Of a stretch of 64,000 nt of DNA, positions 49,480 through 61,400 are shown piece by piece. This stretch comes from Toxonevra muliebris (lineage: Eukaryota > Arthropoda > Insecta > Diptera > Pallopteridae): contig OY829326.1 of the NCBI GenBank assembly GCA_963691655.1, positions 89,211,235-89,275,234 of the forward strand, written 5' to 3'. Numbering within the stretch: position 1 is the stretch's first letter; each line of letters opens with the position of its first letter. Under the pieces are notes generated by a model, which saw nothing but the letters and a program-made list of their open reading frames with translations, had not been told where the DNA came from and did not search any database. Both the position numbers and the translations under genes were made by a program.

Positions 49480-52400
49480 GTATTTAACAGCAACAATATT
49501 GGCGAAAGATTTTTATTTGTTTTTTTTTTAATTTTAAATATTTAAAGCATTTTTGATATTTTTTATGACGATGGTGATGTTTCGATGATGTATCGATATT
49601 TTTTGCAGTTATCAGTACAATCACAAAGTAGCAACGACATGGATGACAAACCACGTACACAGTATTTCAATTGATCAAATTGTTTGATTTGATTGTTTGA
49701 TTGATTATATTCGATATACAATTTGTGTGTGTTTCATGTTTTTGTGTGTGTGTGGTGGTGGTGGTGGTAGTGTGGGAGGAAGGAAAAGTAAAGAAAATAC
49801 ACATAAATTAGCAAAAATTTTGAAAAAGTAATGATATTGTTTGAACAGACATGTATATATAAATGGCATAACTTTGAAACTAACTAAATCAAAATTATTA
49901 CGAATACGAGTACACGAAAACGCTAATTTTAAAAACAAAATGAGTTCCGATTTGATTCAAAACTAAAACAAACGATGAGAGTTACCATAATACCAACAAA
50001 ATAAGCTACCATGAATTTTAGGAATACACAAATTTTGATTGTTTCTTGTTTTCTAAATTAAATGCGATTGAGCTAATTTTGCAAAAACAAAAACAAATGA
50101 TAGTTATACATAAATACTCAAAATTACTTTAAAAATCATTAAATTTTTATTATACTAAATGTTGGAACGTGTTAAGTTTTGTTTAGTTTAGTTTAGTTAA
50201 GTTTAGTTTAATTTAACCAAATATTCTTTTTGTATTTTGTTATTTACTCTTTGTAATCTTTTATTTTTATGATCTAAAAATTTTTGGTTGGGAATTCTTT
50301 TGTGCTTTTTTCCGTTATATTAGAAAAAGTAATAATTTTAAGTTTTAGTTCACATATTTAGGATACAAAAAGCCAAGCAAAGACATAATTACAAACAGAA
50401 CAAAAGGAAAATTTATGAATATTTTGGTGGATATGAACATAAGCTGTGAATATGTAAGTATTTGTGATGATGTTTTTGTGGGGTGTATAATTAAATGGGG
50501 TTCTCATTGAATTTAGGGTGGAGCAAAGCATGTAAAACTTTTTGCAGTTCACAAAAAATGATAAATATTATTTAGATACATTCTATTTAATGCATATCTA
50601 AGTATGTATGTATGTAAGGTAAGTATTTAAATATGTCGTATATGATATAGGTTCATACATATATAAGTTTTAATGTACTTACAAATAGTTGATTTAAGAT
50701 TTTGTTGCTTAAAATCTAAATATATATTGTATGAAAGTTTTAGATAATGTAAAATTAAAGAGAGAATATATAGTTTATTCTTTTCACGAAACTCCCAAAC
50801 ACATTTTCTATTTTCACACGTTTTGTTAAAAAATAATTTTTAATTTCGCTCTTAAACTTTAACCCTTATATGCCCACTGGTAACTGCAGTGACCAATCAC
50901 TTCAGTGGCCGTCTGTCCTGCCATTTTACGTTCATTATTTAAAGGAAACAGCAGATTTAGCTGACAAAGGTTTTCTTTGCCGTATAGTTACAGTTATATC
51001 TAACTCGAAAAACTCGTTGTGCAAAATTTATGAACTACAAACTGTGGAAAGGTTTTTATATAACAAATAAATTGCAAGTTAAAAACTTATGCTCAACGGT
51101 ACGTGATGAAAACAAGTAATCATTTTTATAAGTTATTACAAATATATTTCAATTTATTTTCCATATAGTACCTCAAGGATAAATCCAAATTGCGGCACGT
51201 TAAATTTATTTATTTGAAAATTCGTAGAGCAAACGTTGTTCGAAATAACAAGTCCTACTTTTAAGCGTTTTTTAAATTGAAATCGTACGTAGTATGAGTT
51301 TAAGGGTTAAGTTTACATACTTAAATTTGGATTTGCTAAATTTTGGATATTCCAAAGATTTTATTTGGGGTGTATTAGCCAATATGCCAATAACCAACAT
51401 ATCCGGGTATGCACACAAATAGGGAGAAAACGTTTTAAAGATTTGTAGTCTTCGCTACATTCTGGTGATTTTATATCATCAGCAACAACGACTTACATCT
51501 ATAGCATATATTATACCGATCTAATGGCAAATGGAAGTGGATTGGCCACACATTACTCAATTCGCTTTAGACTGGAACCCTTAAAGACCGTTTTAAAAGA
51601 AGTTGAAAGCTGCAGCAAGTTATAGAATAAGATAAAATAGGGGTCTTATGCTCCAATGAAAAGTTTATGATGACTAAAGATGGGTTCGATGACTTTTAAA
51701 GTTAAAAAACCTACCCGGTTAACATTTTTCTGACACAAAGGTTAAACTGCGCTTCAGTGACTGCATTTTAGTGAGATCCCTTTTGGATTTTAACTAAATT
51801 GAATCGTAACACAAACTGTTTTTGCGTAAAAAGGCCCAAATTGGTCGATTAATTTTAACAAATTACCTTTATAAGCGAGAATAAAATACTTAATTTCTTA
51901 ATAAAACTAATTTCTAAAACTAAATTCAATAAAAAATCTTTGAAATAATTAAAAGTATTCAAAATTCCAACCTCAAGACTGAAATAGTAATAAATTTTTC
52001 ATCAGTTGAGTTGAACTGAGTTTTCCATACCCAATCGCATTTCATGCTCCTACGTGTGCATGAGTATATGTGTGACAGTGTGTTTTAAGGGTGGGGGTGG
52101 TACTACATACGTACAACACTAATTTAAATTTCTTACTGGTGTAATATATGTATATTCATATTTCTACAGTATTTGACCACAGAATTAAACCAATATTTAT
52201 TAATAAAAATCTATGTTTATAATTTTTGTTTGATTACGTATTTCTTTTTACATTTTCTATATGTGTGTTGCACAAAGTTCTGGGTGGTTGGTGGGTGGTG
52301 TGTGCTAAATTTAATAACGAGATACAGAAATATTGTGTGTGTGTGTTTGAAAACTAAAAAAGTGAGGTAACAAATTATAAAAAATAATCTCAAAACTAAA

Positions 52401-55400
52401 ATAACAACGAAAGTTACAAAAAATAAATGTATTTTTAAAACAAACCGAAATTTCTTAAATTATAAGGTGAAATGCCATAGCTGCTGCTACTGCTACTGGT
52501 CTTGCCAGTGTTGATTTGCCATGGCGCTAGATGGCGTCGTTTCTTGAATTCCACTCTTACCCCCGATGCAGGACGCCGCTGCTGTCCCAGTGGTTGCTGC
52601 TGCTGCAATTGTGGACTGCGATTCTTTTTCCAACGTATGAAGCCCAATTGCTGATGTTCGCGCGTGCAATTGAACTCGTCCGAATGATCGGTGCAATCGT
52701 GTATGCCATCGCATACCATCGATGCCTTAATGCAGGTGTGCGGATGCGAAACGCATTTGAAGTCGCTAGGTTGACAGGCATACGAGATCCGTGTTGGTGC
52801 CTTCGATACTAATGCTTTTGTGGGTTTAAGATCTTTTGGGTGATGGTGTGATGAGAAACGAAATCGTAATCGCAATTTCATTTCCGGTTTGTTTTCATAG
52901 TTTGATTTTTTATATTTGTATTACAGTGGGTAACAATAATTAGCACGCACACACATTTTTATCATTATATTTTGGGTAGAATACACAGCGTCGCATTTTT
53001 GGTTTCGTTAGTTTTCATTTGATGTTTTATTTTTGCAATGGATTTTTTTTAGAGATGAGTTTCAATATGCAAAAATGTATGTAGTTTTTAACAACAACAA
53101 ATTTTTCGTTTGCACAGCAGTGGGAATGGAGGTAGAGAGTAATATTTAAATATATTTATTTTTAGGAGGTGGAAGGTTAAAAATGAAAATAAAAAGAAAA
53201 TTAATTAAAAAAGAAACAAAAACAAAGTATGTAATTAATAAATTAAAACGTTTCATACTAAAGCAAGCTGCTATTACTTTTTACATTACAGGTAAGCTTT
53301 TGGCTTTGAAAATCAAATTTCTACAAAATTTTGAGCATTTGCAGATGTAATTAATTGAAGTTTTCGTTTTTACTTTTTGATTTTCAAATTTTTTTATGTA
53401 AATTTTAATTTCACTATTGATATACATATGTAGATACATTAAGTTATACTAATTCAAATGTGTTTATTATTACAGTAATTATATTTATAAATTCTATTAG
53501 GAATATCTAGTGTTCTTTTTATTACTCTTATAGATTGTGTCTTTATCCAGGATTATTTTAATGATACTAGTTAACTATTAGGTGAAGAAAAAGGAAGATA
53601 CAATAAATACAAAGTGGATCAAACAACTATCAGAGCTATAAAGCAACCCGTAAACAATAAATTCACTACTATTTAAATATTGTTAAAATATTTGTTAACA
53701 TTCAGTCAATTTCATTCGTTGCCCTATTTCACTAACTCGGGATTTATAATACAATTTGCAAATATATACTTAAAATAAGGTTTTGTTTCATAAGATATAA
53801 ATGAAAAATTTTGCAGCTGAAACTGCAAAATTATAAAGCAAACTTGTTTGAGCATATTTTCATTGCCTGGTTCAAAGTGATTTCAAAAAAGAATATGAAA
53901 AAACCTTCTGGGAGCTTTTTTAAATCCGAAACTGAAATTGCTAATCTGCTTCACGTAAGGTTTTTCAAAAAAATGGAATCAAAAGTGATAAAAATTGATG
54001 AAATTTAATTTCTAAAATTAGTTTGTAAATGCAATTACAAGTCTGATTTGTAATTGCAGTAATTATAAATTAATTTATACAAAAATGTTTGCATTTGTAA
54101 ATTGGTGAATTAGAGGCTGGCTCTCTAAATTCTTAACAACTTAGGAGAGCGAAGTTTTGAAAAAATTTGTGTATGAAGTTGGCCTTTTCAATTCCGAAGT
54201 ATTTCTAATTTTATGAGTTGAAAAGTTTAATAACGTTTAATAGAATAAATACAGGATAAAGTATTTACAGGATTTATTTTTGGCAGGATTTCTCATAAAA
54301 AACAGGATAATCCTGCGAAATACAGGATAAATGGGACACTTATGTGTATCTATACGTGTTTGTGATAAAAGTATGAACTAGTAATGTAACTGATGCCAGT
54401 TTAGTAGATGTGAATATGAATGCCAGAAGCTGTTATTCGCTCATATGTTTAAAGCCATAATTGAGAAAATTTATGTGAGCGCAGTTTACCCAACTTAAAC
54501 ATTCGTTATACGTTCGCAAAAGAATGCCTTAAATTATGCGAATGTTTCGCATGTAGCTAATGTGAATGCAGATATCCACTAGTCTAGTATGAACCTCTGA
54601 ATTTTTAAAAATGTATTGGTTCAATTCTCATCCAAATGAAATTTTTGCTGTTTTCTAAAATAAACACTGAACAAAGGAGAAAATTAACACGCATGATAGA
54701 AATATTTTTAGAAAATATGTAACTGACCGAGGTAAGCAGTGTCTTCAAGCTCAAAAGAAAACCACTGTAAAAAAGCCATAACCATTAAGTAATAAATTTT
54801 CGCCAAATCTAGTGGAAAGGGCAATGATTTGGTAACACTGTAGTTGCGAGCTTCAAGTTTTCAAAATATTATACCTGGATCAGAGGCTATGTGCAAAAAG
54901 CTTTTGAATTTCCCATATGGAATGTATTGAAAGCTGAAAGTTTGTTACGCCCTTCATATAAAAATCCCATAAGCTTTCTGTACTCGTACGCGACTAGAGA
55001 CCATATCAATCAAGGAGACCTAGACGTCTCCCGCATTTATATGAAACGGTACCTCATACTGTAATGAGACCACTCACGCTTATAAAAACTAGCTCTCACG
55101 CGTGTTCCAGTCGCCTCCTCACCCCGCTGCCAGACCAATAACGGCTGTCACGGTTAATCGAAGTTGGCGGCTGGAAAGTAGCAGTTTTTAGTGTGGAACG
55201 AAGAAACCAGGGTATCAGTGAGCCTGCACACAGCGGACGGTAACGAACCAGACCGACAAAAAAATAAAAAACAGACGAATGAGCAGTAGAGGCTCTAGAC
55301 GGCCTCCCGACGTAATACTTAGCGGTGGTTCCGGGAGGAGCTTTCCGTCGGACGAGAGGAGATGTTTAGCGGGTGGAAGTCTCACATTGACTTCGGCTTT

Positions 55401-58400
55401 CAATGCTTTTACTCCTCGTTAAATGAAAAAAAAACGATATCAGTCAGCTTAACTGGAGAATACCCAAATGTGGAGCGCTTTAGTATGTGAACCTCTCAAA
55501 GACTGCGTAACTAAATTAGTCTCTGTATAACAGGAGTGATGCGAACATGTTCGACTGCTGCATCGGAACAGTTATTGGAGATTAGTCCATTACATCTCTT
55601 AGTAGAAAATGCTTCGAAGGTAGCAGTCGTAAGAGTAACAAGAGATGGCGGGAAGATACAATCCATTTCACTAATATATCACCACCCTTTTATTTGGGTT
55701 TTTGTATAGAAAGAATTTAAGGGTCTCCACACGAAACGGCATTCAATTTATCGTGACTTTTTTTTTGTCTAGAAGCAATTTAATTGAAGAAAACTGCATG
55801 CATTTTATTCTCATCGAAGTCAGTTTTTACAATAATAATTCTATTTTAGAATATTTGACTGACAAACTATGACTTAAGATCTTTTTGTTTTCTTTTGGCA
55901 AAATATGCCAAACATGAATTTTTGAGTAGATTTCTAAAAAAAATAGATGCTAAATGTTAATGCTAATAAGTAATATAATTTATAAGTAGTTAATATTTAA
56001 AATTGATTTAATTTTTGATACAGAAACTAAAAGTGCAATTCCTTAAGAATTTTGCATAGCATGTGACATATAACTTTAAAAATATATTTTTGCCCCTTTT
56101 ATCTACTAAATTGAACGGATATGTGCATCGGTGAAATGATAACACAACAAATCCTTAATATTATTATTAACATTAGAAAAACATAATCAAAATACAAACA
56201 AAACTACTACTTACTAAAAATATTTTACACACGAATTTATTTGGTGAATGCTGGTGTTATCTTATAAGGAATGTGGTGGGGGAACGACACTCTTTAATAA
56301 AAGTATAAATTTTTGTTGACTAGTAAATGAAAAACTAATCTACAAACTAAGCGTGTAAAACATAAATGGATATACAATTTGATATATAGTATATGTACAG
56401 TATTTCAAAAAGCTGGATAATTTCTCAATATTAATGTTTTTATGTATAAAAATTGATTTTTGAATTAATATAACACACCTGTACAAATATAGAAAACCAT
56501 GCAAGGAAACTCATTTATGCTGTGACCTCCTTTAATATTTTTGTATTTTGAAACATTATTTTCGTTTAATGTTTTTCAGTTTATGTGTATTGAGTGTGTG
56601 TGAAAATGATGTTTATATTTTTGTTTTGTTTTTTACAAAAAGTTTTTTTTTTGCAGTGTTGTTTACAGAGAGTGTGTGTTGAGTTTAAATATAGTTAAAG
56701 TTTGTTTTTGTATGTGGCGTTTTGTTTGTTCATATTTTTTTTTATAGCAAATGCAGAGAGTAAACATTGTAGAGAAAGAAAAATAAAAAAGAGAAGCAGA
56801 GAAAAAATGTATAAATTAATTATAAAAAAAATGTCTGTGTAAAAAATTCAGTAATAGAGCAAAATATATGAATATAAAGTAAATTTCTTTTTATCAAAGT
56901 TTATAAAATTTAGTTTTTTTGTATTTTTCACAATAATTTTTACTGATTTAACTTATCACAAAACTACAATTACAAATAATATTCAATGTTAAAAGACACA
57001 CACAAAGTGATTTAAGTGTAAAACAAAATTTGTGCTAAATTGGAACTGTAACTGTGTGTGTGCGAATTTGTATGTGTATGTATGTTTTTGATTGTGCCAC
57101 ATTTAGAGATGATTTTAAATCTTTAAATAGCTCTATCTAAATAACAAAATAATTATTTACTGAACAAAAACTAACATAAAATAAGCTAAAATTAAAAAAA
57201 AAAAACATTAATATCAAACTAAGAAAATAACCATAAAACAAATACCAAAATATATGTAAATACGTAAGAACAAATGTCGAGAAATGATTTTGATGAGGTA
57301 GCAGAAGAAAAAGGGCCACGTTCTTTTTTAAAGTTTGGAAGTCTCTGGAATATATTTCAGTCTGCATTTGAGAGCGAGCGGAAGCATTCGCATTTTCAAG
57401 CCACGCTCTAAAAACGAAATAGGTGTGAAAAGCTATAGAGCTCTCACAAAGCTCACATTTTATAAATACATTTGAAGGTGAATTTTACTCGACTGTATAG
57501 ACACTTTTGAATAATAAAAGAGGGCACTTACTTTGTAAAATTGTTTTTGCAAAGTTAAATTTCGGGAAATTAAATAACAGAACACTATAAAAAACTTTAC
57601 GTATTCATTACTTCGGGTCTGAAAAAATAATGAGTTATCGGGCTGTTAAGTGGACGATGAAACTTGGCTTGTAAAAGTTAATAATAGTGGTATTCACAAA
57701 GTAGGGCAACTGGTCTGGCAGATGAGCTGAATGGCAGAATAGCAGAACAGTAAGTGAATACACTTTTGAACAATATGACATCTTTGCTAAAGAGCTACCG
57801 AAAAAGCAGATTTTGAGTTACTTGAAAAGAGAAAAATAATCAAATAACAGGCTTTTTTATTTGTGGCTCCATTTTTCTAATAATAATTTATAAAAATTTA
57901 AGGAAACGTCAGGCACAGAATTGTATTCTGCAGTGGTAGAAGAGTTATTCAAATCTACTTGAAGGTTTCTCTGTAGCTAAAGAGCTAACATGTAGCTAGT
58001 TCGTATAACAAGTATTTCGTTGTTGTTTAGAGCAAATCTGCTCTTTTACCCATCTACCAGACCAGTTGCTCTGCTTCATGAATGCTACTATTGAAATTAG
58101 CAAAATTGGTCGAAGAACTTACAATTATCATAAAGTAATTATTTTCAAAGTTAGAATGAAATAAGAAGTGACTGTGACGCAACCGCGCCCAAATTTGTAA
58201 TGTAGCTTGTCAATAAAACTCAGCGAAAATGAAAGAAACTTCATCCAGGAAAATGGAGTCTACGTCTCACTTTATATTTTGCCGGATAGGTGGTAGAGTT
58301 AATTTCGCCTGTAGCCATTTGTGGAAAATACTTTAGATTTTTCGAAAATAATTTTTGGGTGTAAGAATTTTGATAGCCTAGAGATCTATTTCTTATAAAA

Positions 58401-61400
58401 TAGATCCTACATTGAGTCGAATTCGAAACGATGACTTTATTGACATCCACTTCTGACGAAGCACTTCTTATTCCAGTTTAGGTTTGAGAAGAATAATTAT
58501 TGTCTTATTGTTGGGGTAATATGTGAGGCTATGTGGGACCTAATACTTAAAATTTTTTTACACAGACCGAGACTATTTCACACCAGCAATATCTTGTTAA
58601 AACATATTTTGTTAACCGGGCTTCCAGGTTGGATATGGGGCACGGTCATCACAGCATTGGCTGGGAATAACAAACATCAAAAAAACTAGCATAGTCGCTA
58701 AACAGTTTTTATATCTGTTAATGTTATTGTTAATGTTTTTGTAAATTTACCCAAGTTTATGTGAGTTTCGAAAAATTAGTGTTTCTATATTGTTATCTGT
58801 TTTCAAAAATATGTATTTATTGCTTCTTATTTTGCACAAATAAAATATCTCTCTGAAGAAGCTGACAAGAAATTAGCGAAACGTTGGAGGAAAAAACGAA
58901 GCATAACTTGCATTTTCAATTAACGATCAAAAAACCAGTGGTGCAAACCAAAAATAATTTTTACTTATTGAATTTGATCATATAAAACAACAAGAGGAAA
59001 ATTATTTTTACAGCGGATTTTTTTTTGTTATTCTGACGAAAATTCTTTTGAAACGAATTAAGCTATGCACGCACAGACGCGACTTTGTCGCAGCAATAGA
59101 AGTTGGGAGAACGCATCACTATATTTTATATGTACAGCCACGCACAGGCGTGTCATTGTCGCAGAGCTTTTTTCAAGCATAACCATTTTTTTGTTTTGTC
59201 GCGCTGAAGACTTCTTCTTTATCTTTTTCTTTTATTTCTTTTGTTATAGGAAAGTTTTCCAACAAACGAATTATTGAATTATTATCGATAGGGAAAACTT
59301 AATAGAAAATGTGCGGAATCATCGCATTTTATTTTATAGCAAAAAGTAAATTTTTTTTAATTTTTTGCGCAGAAAAAATAATAAAAAGGTAAATATCTGT
59401 TGCAACTTCAGAACAACAAAATCGCGCCAGTGCGAGGTAACGTGCTATTTCGAAGTATGAGATTTTGAAGCGCCGAAAACGCTGCGATATCGCTGCGTTT
59501 GTGCGTGCATACCTTTACTTATACTTGCACATATCTGATTAGGAGACATTCGTTTTTGAGAAGCAAACAAACTTTTTAGAGGTGCATTTTAGAACTGAGT
59601 ACGTACAAAACGTTGGTGTTAATTTGAGTAATAAATGGTTGGCTTGGTTTTTGTGCAAATACCATATGTAATGAAAAAGCACAAGCTACTCTGAAAAATG
59701 CAGTAACCTTATGAAAATAAAAGCTGGATTTTTGATAATGAAATGGCAGTGAAAGTAAAAACTTTATGAGCTGAACATTTTTTTTTAAATATGCAAGCAA
59801 CTAAAGAGAAAAAGTTACTGAAAATAAATAAGTATATAAGTATGTATGTGTGTATTTTACGGGTGTAGGAAGACACATTAAACCAATAGTAAATATAACA
59901 GTCATGATGAAATAAGGAGGTAAAGGTAAAGAAAAAATATTCGCTCCCTTATGGCACAGAGTTGTATTTTAATCGTATATGGAAAACGCCCCTAAGGGAT
60001 TAACAATTTTTTGTTGTCTTATTTTTTAGGAGTTTAACATTTTCGGCAATCCAACAGTTCATGTTAATTCTAACAAATTCTTACGAAAATTTGTGCAGTG
60101 GGCTATTTTTCATCGTTAGGCTTTGCGAAAGCTAATTCCATAAGCTTTATTCTTCAATATATATTTCAGATGGCTTTTTCATCTTCTTCCAAATGTAATT
60201 CTTGTGTTGTTGTTGTGCTATTAAAATTGCAATTTATGATCCTCAGAGGAACCTTTTCTCAGCGGTTTTTCCTAAAGAAGCACCATTAATCATTTGACAA
60301 TTGGATAGTTAGCACCTCCTTATTTCATCATGATTGAAGTGAGATTTTTTACAACAAAAATTGTTAATAGAGAGGATTTGAGAAAAATAAATTGAAGATA
60401 TAATAGTAAAAAAAGTAAAAACAAGAGAGAGAAGAAAGTAAAAGAAACAGTGCAAGTGTGTAAGACAGAAAAATAAAACAAAAGTTACACCAGAATAAGA
60501 GATTAAAATAAATAAATAAGTAAGAATAATCCACAACCAATTTTTAAAACATTTTTTTTTTTTTTTTGTTTTGAATTTTTTTAGTTTTATTAAAATTAAA
60601 GAAGAAAATTTGGACAAAAAACAATTTACAAACACTCTTTGGCACGGAAAATGGGACATTTTTAACAAAGAGAAAATCGATTTAAAATTAAGATTTAAGA
60701 AAAAATGAAAAGAAAAAAATAAAAAAATTGTTATCTTTTTAAAAGTATAATTGTTAATAAATTTTTATATTTATTTGTGTTTCGCTTAAAATTTATATTC
60801 AATGGCAGCCAGTAATGTATCTTTTTGGTTTTGCTTGACATTAAAATTAATATTAATATAAAAAGAAAAACATTAAATGGGGGGAAAATTAATTAAAATC
60901 TCGTTAAAGTCTTAAAATTAAAACTGGATTTTTTTGTTTTATAACTTTAGAGTTATGTTTAAGATTAGGGGATTTGTTTTTTGTTTGATTTTTTTTTGGT
61001 AATTGGCATGCGTGCTTCTTGACAAATTGAAAAAATATGTATATTATTTATAAATAATTATTATTAATTATTGCACTGTACATGATAAGCTTTAAAATAT
61101 GCTGTTGTTTTGTTAGAGAAAAGGTTGAACAAATAGTACCGCCACCGTTATTTTCATTATTTATGGAGAAATACTTAACAAAAATTTACACATTATGTAT
61201 AATTTTTACAAATGAAGTATTCGCTGTTGTTGTACTTGTTGTTAAAAATATTTACACAAAATGTTTTTGCTATTGTATTGGTTTTGAAAGGTAACTGTAC
61301 AGTTTATGAGTTTTTCATTAAGAAACAACGAAAGTGTGTAGTAGAAAAACATTTAAAAGTGTTAAATAGGAAAAACATACAAAAATTAAATTAATAAATA

